From positions 449,106,538 through 449,170,537 of the forward strand of contig NC_081413.1 in NCBI RefSeq assembly GCF_030272615.1: a DNA stretch of 64,000 bases, given 5' to 3'. The position numbers and the translations under genes were made by a program. Under the pieces are notes generated by a model. That model worked only from the letters and a program-made list of their open reading frames with translations. It made no database searches and was not told the DNA's origin. The stretch is from Cryptomeria japonica (Eukaryota > Streptophyta > Pinopsida > Cupressales > Cupressaceae). Positions within the stretch are counted from its first letter, which is position 1. Every line of letters starts with the position of its first letter. Below, piece after piece: positions 46,463 through 58,125 of the stretch.

Positions 46463-48351
46463 ATGATGCCCCCGCTTGAAACTAGAGAGCTCCTTGAAGT
46501 GTCGAAGAAGCCTAGCCTTTCCAACATTAAAAATATCAAATAATTAGAAGATCGAGCAAGTTCACAACGATCAAACTCTTTCAAAGACAAACACAAGTCT
46601 GACTCTTAGTGGTGTCAACCTCCTATAGATCCCCTTAAGAAATTTGGTTGGTCAGGTAGTTCTAAAAGTGAAGAACCCCATGACAGATGTTAAGAAACTC
46701 AGAAAGGCAGTGATGAGAAAATGGAAAATGAGTGGAGGGAAATGACTTATCCAAAGTTTAAAAATTGATAGGTAATATATAGGCTCTGAATGGGGACTAG
46801 GACTAAAAAGATGCAGAGAAATATAGAAATCAAACTAGTGCATGGAAAATTAGGTAATAGAGTTAGAGTGTGATAGAAGGAAAGGGCATTGCTTAGCTAT
46901 AGGGTGGAGGGGTGACTGGGCATAAACTCAAAAGCAAAAAAAATTACACCTATGACAAGCCAAAAAAAAACCTAAATATGTACATGGCCATAAGGGCCTT
47001 ATGGTACAGGAGCACAATGTTATTCAAGCAAAACCATTTACGGGCTGAGAGAAATATATTCCTATGTGAAATAGAGGGTTTCAGACATATTACATGACAC
47101 AAGATGAACAATGCCCGATGACAACCCAGAAGCCAAAATTTTGATTACAACAATACAAAAGTTTTTGGTAGGTCCATTTATGCCTAAGAAATTGCTCTTT
47201 GTGATAGACCTCTGGGACGAGAGCCATTACCTCTTCATGACTTTCTTGGGGTAATTGATAATAATCCTTCAAAAAAGATTTAACTAGTGCATGTTGTCTT
47301 TGGTCATATGCCTCCTAGATCTATTTTAAGATGTCAATGCGGCTATCATGGCCCTTTATTTAGACTTTACATGGTGAAGGCTTGAGACTTTCAATAGTTG
47401 AAGATTTAGCAATTATTTCATTAACAGACCAATAATCATCGACAAGGGCCTTGAGATTTAGACTCAGGAACTGAACATCTCTACCTCACATATTTACATG
47501 ATAGCATAAAGGAAAGGATTAAATACCATAAAAGCTATCCTCAAGGACATATCTCTCAGGCTCAATAAAATTATGGAAGGATGACAACTACTTAATAGGC
47601 TAAGGATTTATCACTTCTAAAAGAGGGTTATTTCTGATCTTGGTATCCTCATAGGATTATATAGAGTAATACTTGGGATTTAAAGGGTTCCATTCAATCT
47701 TTATCCCTTGGGTAGGAGGTTGTTCTTCAAAAAAGGATAAGAGATCCTCCTCGAGTGCTATACCTCATTCAAAGATAGCGAAGTTAGATAGAAGGGCATC
47801 AGAAAGGGCCCCTCTTCTCGGCTTACCGAAAATCAGAACAGGACTCATGGATCTGGTACATTATGACACTTGGTTGTCATATTCCAAAAGAATAGCATCA
47901 AACCTCAAGAGGATTTAATCTTCCCTTGCATATGGGAGCTCATCTTAGAGGGTGACTTAAGGAATTTTTTACTTCTTTTCAACTCCACCAAAAATGTTTA
48001 TGAACTTTTAAACTTTAACCTCTATGATGTGATCTTCACCATCAACTATACCACATCGAAAGTCACCTTCAAAATCTTGGTAGAGCCAACTTGAACATAA
48101 GCCCCTTTGAATTTTTTTGACATCTTCACTTCTTTAAATATACCTCGCAATAGTTCTTCAAGCTGGACTTTACACTTTCCATTAGATGTACTTCTCTCCT
48201 CAGCCATGACTAGCTTTCTCTTTCAGGCGTTAATCATGTATTATCTTAGGTCTGGTAGGAAACCCTCCTCTGGGTCTGTAAAAACTAATTCATCAGTATT
48301 CTTACCAAAAAATGTTTAAATCTTATAAATCTTCCTATTTAGTTCCAATCC
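46463..48351 (-). pseudogene. array internal region C, cut at its primer site by a gypsy insertion
   Basis: It is collinear with A and B. The ATG at 48207 begins MAEERSTSNGKCKVQLEELL. A late block (47272-47090) reads KDYYQLPQESHEEVMALVP and VYHKEQFLRHKWTYQKLLYC. The region stops at TCCAATCC (48351), exactly inside the primer-site candidate, where the gypsy LTR begins. The expected 5-bp duplication copy is AATCC at 48347-48351. Confidence 0.5.
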
Positions 48352-49972
48352 TGATGGGGTTCACCTAGTTTTCTTAATACTTCACCTAGCTAGTGTTGCT
48401 CAGTTCCACCAACTCACCAGGCCTAGTTTCTCTCTAAACCTCCAAGTCCTTCTCAATCTCTTCTAGGCCTTGACTCTTTACCTTCCCAAGGTATTTTCTT
48501 CAAGTATTTTGGCTAGGAACCCTACCAATTCACAATGCTTCCCATGTGCTCAATTATGGCTTCTTTGCTTCAAGTTGTCCAATTGACCTCCTATCATTGT
48601 GAGATGATGTAGAGGTGTGGAGGTTTCTTATTTTATATTTTTAATTCATTTAGGGTCCATTTGAGGTTTTCAATCATTAGGTTTCTTACCGATTTCAAAA
48701 TCTTGCCTAGAAAAGGACTACAAGGAATTAGCCCAATTAGGCCTCCTCAAACCGGTTTTTTGGGGCTTGAGTGAAAATGGTCCAAAAGACCTGCTAGAAA
48801 TTTTGGATTTTCTTCAATTTTTCACCTAACCTCAAGAGATTTTTGTGGTTTTGGCTTCTTGTTTCACCGTTCAATATGATAACCCCAAAATGAGGGTTTT
48901 GAAGGGTTTCTAGGCCTTCTAGCTGGTAGTGAATGGTCAAGTTGGGGTTTGAGCATTAAATGACCTTCTCTAGGCTTTTCCTTTCATTGGAAAATCTGTC
49001 CCAACTCTCTGGACCCCTCCAAAATCTTAGATAGTGATTTGGTATTCACCCCTGCACTTTACACCATATTTTCACCTTATTTCCTCTAGCGGGGTTGCTC
49101 TTGGACTCACCTAAAATAAGGTGACGGTCATATTCAAAATCTTCTCCAGCATCTACCCCTACATATGTACACTTTAAAATTTGTTTCCCTTCATGTCCCA
49201 ACAATTCATGATGGCAGCACGTGTGGAGTTCATGGGGCAACCATTTTTACATGAAATTGCTATGTACAAGCCAAAACTAGTTGTTTGCAAACTCAAGCAA
49301 GAAAACACTAATGAAAACTATCTACAAAGCTTGAAATTTAACCAACAACACTATAACACACTAGAGAAACTCAATCCATTTCTAGGTCAACGGATTCAAT
49401 CCATTTTCAATTTCAAAAATGAGTAAAATCAAGCCAAAATGCTACCAACTAGTCTGAAAAATGAGTAGTTCCAGATTGTTGAACTTACATAACACATTGT
49501 CCAACCTTGGTAACCATGAAGGAGAGGGTAATTATAGATTTTCCCACATTTGGATTCATCCTAGGGCATTGGACAATCCCTAACTCCATCGCTAACCAAT
49601 TCAGGACAAAAGTTGTCATGACAACTTTTTGCAACTTTGCACTTTTGCACTTTTTGGTCTTTCCAAACTATGAGAACTATTCTAAGTCATCACATATGAC
49701 TTTTAAAACATTCCTAAGACTAATATAACCATCCCTAATTCCTATACCAAGTTTTGAAATTTTTGACCTTCAAAAAGGTCAATTACCTACTCAAATTCAC
49801 TATTTACACAAAAATGCAAACCCAAGAAGAATGAACTCAACCTAGGCCTACATTGACTCTAAACACTAACTCTTCGACCCTCTTAGATTCCTTATTCACT
49901 TCTAACTTGGCTAGGGTTGGTACAAGCAAAAATTGAGAAAACTAAAAAGTCTAAGTCCTAGGTGCTCCTACA
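48352..49972 (-). repeat. 3' LTR of the gypsy element (1621 bp)
   Basis: On the plus strand it starts TGATGGGGTTCACC, abutting the array, and ends GTGCTCCTACA. It resembles the LTR at 1626-3203 in length, ends and several interior segments. Confidence 0.8.
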
Positions 49973-49990
49973 CCATTCTCCCAAACAAGA
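49973..49990 (-). promoter_or_regulatory. polypurine tract, gypsy
   Basis: Minus-strand CTTGTTTGGGAGAATGG directly precedes the LTR start TGTAGGAGC. It is less pure than the other tracts. Confidence 0.55.
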
Positions 49991-50029
49991 GGAGATCATG
50001 TCACCTCCTTGGGAATCAGATTCTAATAA

Positions 50030-51510
50030 ATTCCAAGATTCTTAAACTCTATCTCAAGCATCCATGTAGCTTTAGCATCATCCATACCATACTATTTGAT
50101 TAGGTCCTCCAAATAGGCTTGATGCCTTGTCTTCTTGGCGATCCTTGAACTCAACACCTTCTCAGCCTGTGGAATTGGTTTGGCTGGTAACTGAAGGTTG
50201 TTCACATCATCTAAAACCTCTGAGTGACTGCAATATGAACCTTGAATTGGTCCCTTGTAGGCAACTGAATCTTCTATGTTGAAAACCGGTGACAATCCTA
50301 TGTCACCAGGTAGATCCACCTTGTATGCATTTTCTCCATACTTGGCTAGAATGGCACATGGACCTATCCTCCTCATTTGAAACTTGTTTGGCACTCCTTA
50401 CTATAGCCTTGCTTTGTTTAGGTGCACCATGACAAGATCTCCTACTGGAAATTGCAGGTTCTTCCTTCTTTCATCAACTTTTTATTTGAGTTTGCTTGTA
50501 TTCACCATCAATGCTTGCTTGACTGATTCATGGACCTCCTTCATTGATTGAGAAAAGTCCTCTGCATATCCACTTCTTGTTGTTGCACTTCCTAAGTCTC
50601 TCAACTCCAAAATGCCTCTTGGGTGCACACCATAGACCACTTCAAAAGGGCTCTTGCTAGTAGTCCTATTCAAGGTGTCATTATATAGATATTCAACTTG
50701 TGAGAGTACTTGATCTTGATCCCATGTCTGACCATATTCCTTAGTAAGGCACCTTAATAAGTTTCCCAAGCTTCTATTCACCACTTTGGCCTGCCCATCT
50801 GTTTGAGGATGGTAGGCTGATCCAAAAGAGAGGTTGGTACCAAGCTTTTTCCATAGTGTCTTAAAAAATGACTCATAAACTTTGAGTCCCTATCTGAAAC
50901 AATGCTCATGGGTAAACCATGTATCCTCACTACCTCTTTGAAGAACAAATGAGCTATTTGGCATGCATCATGAGTAGTCTTGCAAGTCACAAAGTGAGCC
51001 ATTTTCCTAAATCTGTCCACAATGACATAAATACTATCATATCCCTGCTTTTTCCTTGGTAAACCTACTAGCAAGTTCCTGCTAATGCATTCCAAAAGGT
51101 CTATTTGGTATGAGAAGAGGTTAGTATAAACCAGTATTTGTAGAAGTACCTTTGGCCTTTTGGCAAACTATGCAAGTCTCCACATATTTCTTCACATCTT
51201 GATTCATCCTTGGCTAATAGTAGTACCTCTGAACCAACTCTTGAGTCTTATTGACTCCAAAATGTCCACTAAGGCTTCCATTATGCTTCTCTTTTATAAG
51301 GTTTTCTCTCATTGAGCCTCTAGGCACATAAAGTTGCCCACCTTTAAACAATAGCCCATTTTGCAAAGTAAAATCAGAATAATCACTATGGAAGTGATTT
51401 TGATACTCTTTACACACCTTGTAGGCATTTGAGAAGTCTTCATCCTCTGGGTACAAGCCTCTAAAACTTTCCACACCTATGCTTCTCAATTGGATTTCTT
51501 GGACTCTCAA
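50030..51510 (-). pseudogene. gypsy integrase with chromodomain-like C-terminus
   Basis: The N-terminal zinc-binding part reads KHNGSLSGHFGVNKTQELVQ, then YVETCIVCQKAKG. The catalytic core has DSIYVIVDRFRKMAHF and IVSDRDSKFMSHFL (two Asp present). In the third position the frame reads HPQTDGQAKVVNRSLGN: the usual catalytic Glu after Q-T is Lys, so strand transfer should be lost. A frameshift lies just before that block (about 50835). The C-terminal part (50394-50092) has KFQMRRIGPCAILAKYGENA, then KTRHQAYLEDLIK and an ATWMLEIEF segment, as in chromodomain-type tails (x-Y-L-V-K-W-K-G with A-T-W), but with the aromatic core degraded. It would insert element DNA into the genome. Confidence 0.85.
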
Positions 51511-51546
51511 AAGCCTCTTACTTAATGCATCAGCTACCTGGTTTAA

Positions 51547-52905
51547 CTATCCTTTCTTGTGCTTAGTGGTGAATGTATAGGCTTGCATATACTCCACCCA
51601 TTTCATGTGTTTATGACTGAGTTTCTCTTGTGATTTTAGAAAACTTAATTCTTGGTTGTCTGTATACAATACAAATTCTTTAGGGAGGAGATAGTGTCTC
51701 CACTTCCTCAAAGCTTGCACTAAATCACACAACTCAAGATCATAAGAGGAGTATTTCCTCTTGGCATCACTTAGCTTCTCACTATGGAAATCTACTGGTC
51801 TTTCTTCATGGCTTAGGACAACACCTACTACAACATTACTTGCATCACATTCTACTTTAAAAATTATCTCAAAACTAGCCAACACTAGAACCGGTTGAGT
51901 AGCTATCTTCTCCTTCAAGGTTTCAAAACCTTTGTTTGCTTCTTCACCACATTAAAAATTTGTCTTTATTCCAATTAGCATTGGTGCATATATAGCACTG
52001 AATTGCCTAATGAACTTCCTATAGTACTGAGCTAGTCCATGGAAGCTTCTCACCTCTATTGTTGACTTAGGAGTAGGCCAATTTACAATGGATTCAAGCT
52101 TGCTGGGATCCATGTTGAGGTTTCCTTGAGACAACACAAACCCAAGATAAACCAACTCCTTCCTAAATAAATCACACTTATCCAAGTTCATGGTTATCTT
52201 TTCATCATACAATCTTTGTAATACATCTTGCAAATGATTAATGTGATCTGCCCTATCTTTACTGAAAATGAGAACATCATCTAGATATACCACCACAAAT
52301 TTACCTATGAAGTCCTTCATCACCTCATTCATGAGTCTCATGAAGGTGCTTGGAGCATTTGATAAGCCAAATGGCATTACAAGCTACTCATAAAGACCCT
52401 CAGTAGTCTTAAATGCAATTTTCCATTCATTACCCTCCTTAATCCTAATTTGGTGATATCCACTTGTAAGGTCAATCTTGGTAAAGTACTTGGCTTCCCC
52501 TAAACAATCCATTAGGTCTTCTATTCTAGGAATAGGGAACCTATATCTGATGGTGATCCTATTTATGGCTCTAGAATCAGTACACAAACTCCAAGTACCA
52601 CCTTTCTTTGGTGCTAACATAGTAGGGATAGCACAAGGGCTAATGCTTTTCCTAATTAGGCCTTGGCCTAGGAGCTCTTGGATTTTCTTGGAAATCTCTA
52701 CATTTTGTTGGGGAGTCATTTTATAAGCTGCCTTATTAGGAAAGGATTCTCTGGGAATGAATTCTATTTGATGGCTTATGGTTCTTTTAGGAGGTAAGGT
52801 GGCTGGTTGTCCTTCACTTACTATTCCTTTGAATTTATTCAACAAATCTTGCATCTCTATTTGCAAATCTGACTTCTCTTTCTTGTCTTCCTCTTTGGGC
52901 TTCAT
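51547..52905 (-). pseudogene. gypsy reverse transcriptase and RNase H
   Basis: RT blocks are complete and in order: PTMLAPKKGGTWSLCTDSRA, YRFPIPRIEDLMDCLGEA, FTKIDLTSGYHQIRI, a stop, then [20 protein letters not shown] and [15 protein letters not shown] (catalytic Y-L-D-D intact, near 52290), followed by [16 protein letters not shown] and [12 protein letters not shown]. RNase H follows (51918-51547) with VECDASNVVVGVVLS, SSYDLELCDLVQALRKWRHY and VLYTDNQELSFL, where the last Asp pair reads D-N in place of D-H. Two stops (at 52383 and 51951 regions) break the frame. It would copy element RNA into DNA in the particle. Confidence 0.9.
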
Positions 52906-53100
52906 TACTAGTGCAAACCCTATACCTTCACCTTCCTCAAGTGTCTTTAAGAACTATTTTTCACTCACCAAAATAACATTAGGACCTGCTGCCCTCTTTT
53001 CATGTTCTTCAAGGATAGACTAAATCTTGAATATGACTCCATCTTTCTTGATTGAGTATGCATTCTTGGCTCCATCATGGATAGCTTGTCTATCAAATTG

Positions 53101-53517
53101 TCATGGTCTTCCTAATAGAAGATGGCATGCATCCATGGGTAGGACATCACATAACACCCTGTCCTTATACCTCCCAATGGTATAATTCACCCATGCTTTC
53201 TCATTGACTAGGACATCTTGGCCTTTGTTCAACCAAGTCACTCTATAAGGATTGTTGTGAGGTATCCTTTGTAACTTGATCTTACTCACTACCTCTTCTG
53301 ACACAATATTATCTGTAGACCCCAAATCAATGATCACTTTGCACACTTTGTCCATAATCTTGCATTTGATCCTGAACAAGGACCTTCTTTGGTTTCGCTC
53401 TTCTCTGACTAGTTCTTTGATCAAAGTTCTCCTTATCATCAAGTTGTCACCTACCTCTGACTCTAAGGCAACCTCTGAAGTCTTGCTGCTAGAAGAATCT
53501 TCCTGAAGATAGTTCAC
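53101..53517 (-). pseudogene. gypsy retropepsin domain
   Basis: The frame has KVCKVIIDLGSTDNIVS, YRVTWLNKGQDVL and RVLCDVLPMDACHLLLGRP. The catalytic motif reads D-L-G where D-S/T-G is expected. It is followed after a stop by a linker (52905 region) into RT. It is collinear with the protease at 49-597. Confidence 0.85.
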
Positions 53518-53544
53518 TCTTCTTTCACTACCATCTGATGATTA

Positions 53545-53944
53545 TCCCTTCTCTGGACACCTATATGCTGGATGACCAAGTTGGTTGCAATGGTAACACT
53601 TCATTGTTGCAAAATATGAGGAACCTCTACCTTGGCCACTAGATCTTCCTTTGAAACCACCATTGGATCCCCTTCCTCTATTAAATCCTCCTCTATTAGG
53701 GCCACTCTCTTTCTGCTCAATGATTTTAGACTCTCCTTGTGTTCTTTGTTCAAAACTTCTTCCTCCAAAGCCTCCTCTATGGCCTTTATTATCTTTTCCT
53801 CTACCCCTACCCCTATTTCTGCTTGAGTCATCTCTTATTTTCAGTTTTTCCTCCAACTTAAGGGCAAGTTGATAGGTTTGATGGACTATTTTTGGGCTCA
53901 TTAAACTGATTTCTTCTTGGTTGTTCCACCGTAGACCATTTAGG
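53545..53944 (-). pseudogene. gypsy gag C-terminal part with CCHC knuckle, cut by insertion
   Basis: The visible part starts at LNGLRWNNQEEISLM (cut at 53944), then YQLALKLEEKLKIRDDSS, a long Arg/Gly-rich linker (GRGRGKDNKGHRGGFGGRS), and CYHCNQLGHPAYRC (CX2CX4HX4C) near its end, with a stop before the protease frame. The cut lies in the R-Y-L-N-G-L-R motif that is intact at about 935-965 in the other gypsy copy. Capsid sequence lies beyond the insertion. Confidence 0.85.
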
Positions 53945-54728
53945 TGTTAGGATTTCCAAAGATACTGAGAGGGGGGTTGATTTTGTATCTAACCGGTGAG
54001 TAAATTTACTTGATTTAAAACATGAAAAGCATATCAAAACTGTGTAGCAGTAAACAAGAAATAATGCAGTAAGCAAGAATAACAACAACCACATGAGAAG
54101 CACACCATAACATAGTATTTTAATGAGGAAACCTAGTATGGGAAAAACCTCGGTGGGATTTGTGACCCACAATATTTGCTTACTGGCCAATAAGGGAATA
54201 TTACTCTTACAATAGGGGCCTACACATGCAGGAAGGCCAAGTGCCTAGAGCTCACTGCTCAATTACAAAAGAAGTCACACTGACTTACAAAATGAATTAT
54301 ATTAATCCAATGCCTTGTACTACTTTAGATTAGCATCTTCTATGCTAGATCTAGTACCGGTTTAAGCTCTACTACATACAAAAACCCTTAACCTATAATT
54401 CACATATTAGGTCTGCTTATCTCACATCCTATCACACACATTTCCTATTACAAAATGATCTCATACATACATGAGTCATATTACAACTCGCCATGTTGGC
54501 TTACAATTATTTTACAATTAATTACAAAATACATTTCAAAGAAAATTCCTGTTGGCTAGGGTGTCGGTATCCTTCCTTTCACTATCGGTGTTCTGTGTGT
54601 CGGTGTAGAGTTTGTCATTGCCAGTGCTAATATCCTGTCTTGTCGGTATCATATGATTGCAAGGTTGCCATCAATGACAAAACTTTCAATCACCTACAAT
54701 TTCTCATTGGAGTGTGCATTTGACAACA
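53945..54728 (-). repeat. 3' LTR of pol-less copia copy 1 (784 bp)
   Basis: It is similar throughout to 58126-58963, with a degraded LTR-end hairpin at 53961-53992 (one arm mutated) and a shared GGGAAAAACCTCGGTGGG block near 54140. Confidence 0.85.
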
Positions 54729-54900
54729 ATCTCCCCCTTTGGCATTGATGGCAACACTCATGAGAAAAAAAACAAAAGTGTTCAAAATGATATCCAAAAA
54801 TAGTCTGCCAAAATTGTCTTACCAAAACTGTCTGCTCCCCCTGAGCAGATGAAGTCCCTTCCTTCTAACCATTTTTCTCATCCCACTACTCCCCCTTTGA
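54729..54900 (-). promoter_or_regulatory. polypurine tract plus two upstream purine tracts, copy 1
   Basis: On the minus strand GGGGGAG occurs next to the LTR (54729-54745), in a small dyad CTGCTCAGGGGGAGCAG (54833-54848), and at 54885-54900 (TCAAAGGGGGAGTAG). Copy 2 has the same three tracts at matching spacing. Multiple purine tracts are described for Sireviruses, so this is a hint of lineage. Confidence 0.65.
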
Positions 54901-54929
54901 CAAAGGTTGTCATTCACTATCAGTGGAGT

Positions 54930-57900
54930 CTTGCCTAGATTCTTGTAACTGGTGGGTTACAATCTAAAAGATATCTGTTAAAACTAAATTTATGCCATTG
55001 TTGAATGTTTTGCAGTCTTTTATTGCCTCTTGTGTTCTCTACACTGTACTGGTGAGTATGTGCATTTACTCTTCCAGTGTCTTCAGTCTAGGAACCAGAG
55101 CCTCAGATATTTCTTTTCTTAAGGAAATAAGATACTCTAGTCTTGGACTAAGTCTACATTTTAAGTCCTTTGCCTTATCCTTTATTACCTATTTGTCTTT
55201 CTCCAATTTCTTGATTTTCTCTTCCTACTCTACAATTTTCTTTTCTAATTCCAAAAAAGAATCTGATGTTCCAATCAAATTGTTAGCAATATTATTTAAC
55301 TTCTCTTGAGCTTTGCTGATCTCCTTCTCAAGATCTTCTGTTAAGACATTTGTTTTGCAAGTATCTTTGTACATTTTCTTGAAGTCATAGATTATTTCTC
55401 TAATTTCTGGTAAGACGGTATCCATTTCTTCCTTGTTTTTCTTTACAATATCCTCAAATAATTTTTCCTTTTCTTTTATCATTCTCTCCTTAAATGTATC
55501 CTCATTTGTTTGATCAACAGTTACTAGATTACTGGTGATAAACTTAGACAATGTGTCTAGTTGACCTAATGAATCTTTATTCTCAACACTGCACTTTGGT
55601 GCTATCAATTTAAGAATTGGTATAGTATCATCAATAGCCTTATAGGCTTGTGCATTGCATTCCATGATCTTCTTTATTGAATCTAATAAGACCTTTGTTA
55701 CATTAGTAGGTTTGAATTCTATCATAGCTATACCAGATATTTGTCCAACAGTTTTACAATAGCCATGCTACCGGTTGTAGTTATTTCCTTGCTTTGTTTG
55801 ACCTCTGGTAGGTCTGACTGTGTTTGCATCTCCACAAGCAAAGTTTTAGGCTTTTCAGTTTGGTCGGGTGGCATTGTCTCTGTCTGTACCTGTGCTTCAA
55901 CCTGTACCAGTTTGGGTTTCTCCAAATGTGTCTCAGACGGTTTCTCTGAGCTTTCAGTTGCTAGTTCCTCAGTTTGTGCCTCTGAACTTTGCTTAGCTGG
56001 TTCTTCAGATGGTTTGTCTGTTATATCTACCGGTTGCTCTGCCTATGTAATTTTTTTTGTGTTTATCTCAACCTCTACAGCTGGTGACTCTGTGGTCACA
56101 TCTTTCTCCTTTTCCTCAGTGGTCTCTCTATCAACCATGACATTAACTTCCTGAGTATCTACTTTTACTGTATACAAAATTTTTGATTCAGGGTTTGTAT
56201 CTTCTACCGGAGTCTCCATACTCTCAGTGGCCAGTTGATTTGTAGTAGTGTATACCAGTGGAGTATCTGAAGGAGGTGGGGGCATATTGTCAGTTATTTT
56301 TAAACTTGGTGGTCCACCTACCTTGCCTTTACCCTTGTCTTTGTCCTTTTGATATACTCTGATAGTTTTAGGTCTGAGTAATTCTTCCTCTTTTTCTTTC
56401 TCCACAAAGAAAATATCCCATCCATCAACTATTTCCTTAGATACTTCAGTTACTCTGCCAGCCATTAATGTTGCATGTCGGTGAGTAGTAGAAAATACTA
56501 TCTAGTTAGCCTCACTAATTAATTTGTCTATTTCATCAGGCGAGTTAACTGGATGTACTGCCAGTAATTTTTCAATTTTAATCTTTTTATCTAGTTCAAC
56601 AATAGATAATCTTCTACCTTCTAATCTCCTATACAAGTCATTTGGAATTTCATCAACAATTTGCATCAAAAATTTCTTGTATATATCTAAGTGTAGAATT
56701 ACATTGTTCTCTATACTTTCCTTATCATCAGCTGATAGTGTATTGTACATTTTATTGATATTCTTCAACTTACCATCCTCTATAATTTCTCTAAGAAGTT
56801 TCTCAATGGGGGCAATAGTTTGTTTCACCTTCTTCTTAGGAGTCATCTTCTTTGTCGGAGGCCTTACTGCTTGTTGCTTCTGTCTTGTCCTTTTTGGTGT
56901 AAGAGAAGGCGTCGGTGAAGGTTTTCTTTTCCTCTCAACTCTCTTGAATACAATAGGTATGTCACTTTCTGAAGAAGATCCAATTGGTGAAAGGTGAGTT
57001 TCCAGTTGAAGTGCTTCTAAATCACTTTTTGTTATACCAGTTTGTTTTAGCACATCTTCCTTGATTTCCTTTGCCTGCCAAGTTCCTTTTCTAATAGTTA
57101 CTTCTACCTTCTTAACTCTTTTCCTTTATTGTATAGTACTCTCAATTGTTTTTGTACTGCCAAATACTTTCTCTTCTGGTTCCTTAGGAGCTTCAAGGAG
57201 GGTTTTTGCATAAGTTTCTATGATGTTATCATTTGTCTCATAGCCCATTTCATTTACCCAAATGGTTCTAGGGATAAATGCCTCCATCCAAATTTCATCT
57301 TTCTTGATCACAAAATAGATTTCCTTTTGATACTTATCCATAATAGCTTGTGATAGTCTTACTCTATTCTTCATTCGAGTCTTAAATGCTTGAAAATGTT
57401 CATTTATGTTTTTCTCCCTGTTCTCTCCCATATTGTTTAATAGTTCTAATAGTTATTTTTCTACTGGTATATCAAATCCAAAATCTCTAGCACCAATACC
57501 GTCTACTTGTTTGGTTATGTATAGCATCAGACAAACAAGTAATTTTCCAAATCTGAATGTCCCCTTTTTGTCTCTTTTGATCTTACCCAAATTGTCTATC
57601 AACTCATCTTTGAGCCATTCACATATGTCTATTCTTGCATTATCATTTACCATATCATAGGCACTCTTAATACATAGGCTAGAAATTGAGTTTAACCTAT
57701 TTTCATGTGTAACCTTATAACCTAAGATCATACTAATAAATTTGATATTTGTATCCTTCACATCGTTTACCCTTAGAGATCTCTTATGAAATGTTGCACT
57801 GATTAGGTTTGTTACTAAGTCATTTGAAACCTTCTTAGTTTTGTCAGGTTTGTTGCTAGTGGAGGGTAACCCTATTACAACTTTTACTGCTTCTTTTGTG

Positions 57901-58125
57901 ATTTTATGAATAGAGTCTTACCAGAATAATTCACCATGTACTCTACTTAACACAACCCTTATGATATCCTTGGGGAAATCCGGGATACTAAGTATTTTAG
58001 TGAAACCTAGGGTTTCTACTATCTTATGTTTAGGTTTGACATTTCTGGATTCATCACAAATTACAGTCTCATACATATTTTTAATTTCATCATCACCTAG
58101 TTCATCAATATGACAATGTATATAC
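54930..58125 (-). pseudogene. long unknown ORF of pol-less copia element, copy 1
   Basis: It starts in the middle of the N-terminal part (IHCHIDELGDDE at 58090-58125) because the next element interrupts it. In order: HKITKEAVKVVIGL; a block at 57761-57453 (MILGYKVTHENRLNSIS, ICEWLKDELIDNLGKIKR, FGKLLVCLMLYITKQVDGI); RLSQAIMDKYQKEIYFV; IWVNEMGYETNDNIIETYAK; a basic linker with PKRTRQKQQAVRP and TPKKKVK (57053-56840); then FLMQIVDEIPNDLYRRLE, a Pro/Thr-rich stretch, and a C-terminal coiled-coil region (55725-55225) with DSIKKIMECNAQAYKAIDD. Stops and frame changes are few. There are no polymerase, protease or integrase motifs. It aligns with copy 2 from end to end. Confidence 0.7.

Larger units (their letters stand above)
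36968..48351 (-). mobile_element. tandem LTR-internal array of a small pol-less element (3 LTRs, 3 internal regions)
   Basis: Three near-identical units follow one another: LTR 36968-38409, internal 38410-40345, LTR 40346-43019 (with a 1153-bp insertion), internal 43020-44949, LTR 44950-46462, internal 46463-48351. Without the insertion the period is about 3.4 kb. On the minus strand each LTR starts TGATGATGTAATC and ends CCAACA. Each internal region starts with a primer-site candidate, carries one degenerate ~390-codon frame, and ends with a G-rich tract (AAGGTGGGGGCATCC). Adjacent units share an LTR, as expected from unequal recombination. The left unit is cut at 36968; the right one is interrupted by a gypsy insertion at 48352. 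Confidence 0.85.
48352..53944 (-). mobile_element. Ty3/gypsy chromovirus-like element, 3' LTR and pol, gag interrupted
   Basis: In minus-strand order the element has partial gag (from 53944), protease, RT, RNase H, integrase with a chromodomain-like tail, polypurine tract and 3' LTR (49972 to 48352). The 5' part of gag and the 5' LTR are displaced by the copia-type insertion at 53945 and are expected beyond the window. Frames are long and mostly collinear, with few stops, so this is the best preserved pol in the window. Key catalytic residues are nevertheless mutated in protease and integrase. Confidence 0.92.
53945..58125 (-). mobile_element. pol-less copia-type element (copy 1): 3' LTR and long unknown ORF
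   Basis: In minus-strand order the element has the large frame (from 58125, cut by the next insertion), a 3' region with three purine tracts, and the 3' LTR (54728 to 53945). LTR ends are TGTTGTC and CTAACA, and the polypurine tract is CCAAAGGGGGAGAT; both are copia-like. There is no protease, integrase, RT or RNase H between the frame and the LTR. It is inserted in gag of the gypsy element; TTAGG (53940-53944) is one expected target duplication copy. The remainder lies beyond 64000. Confidence 0.8.
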
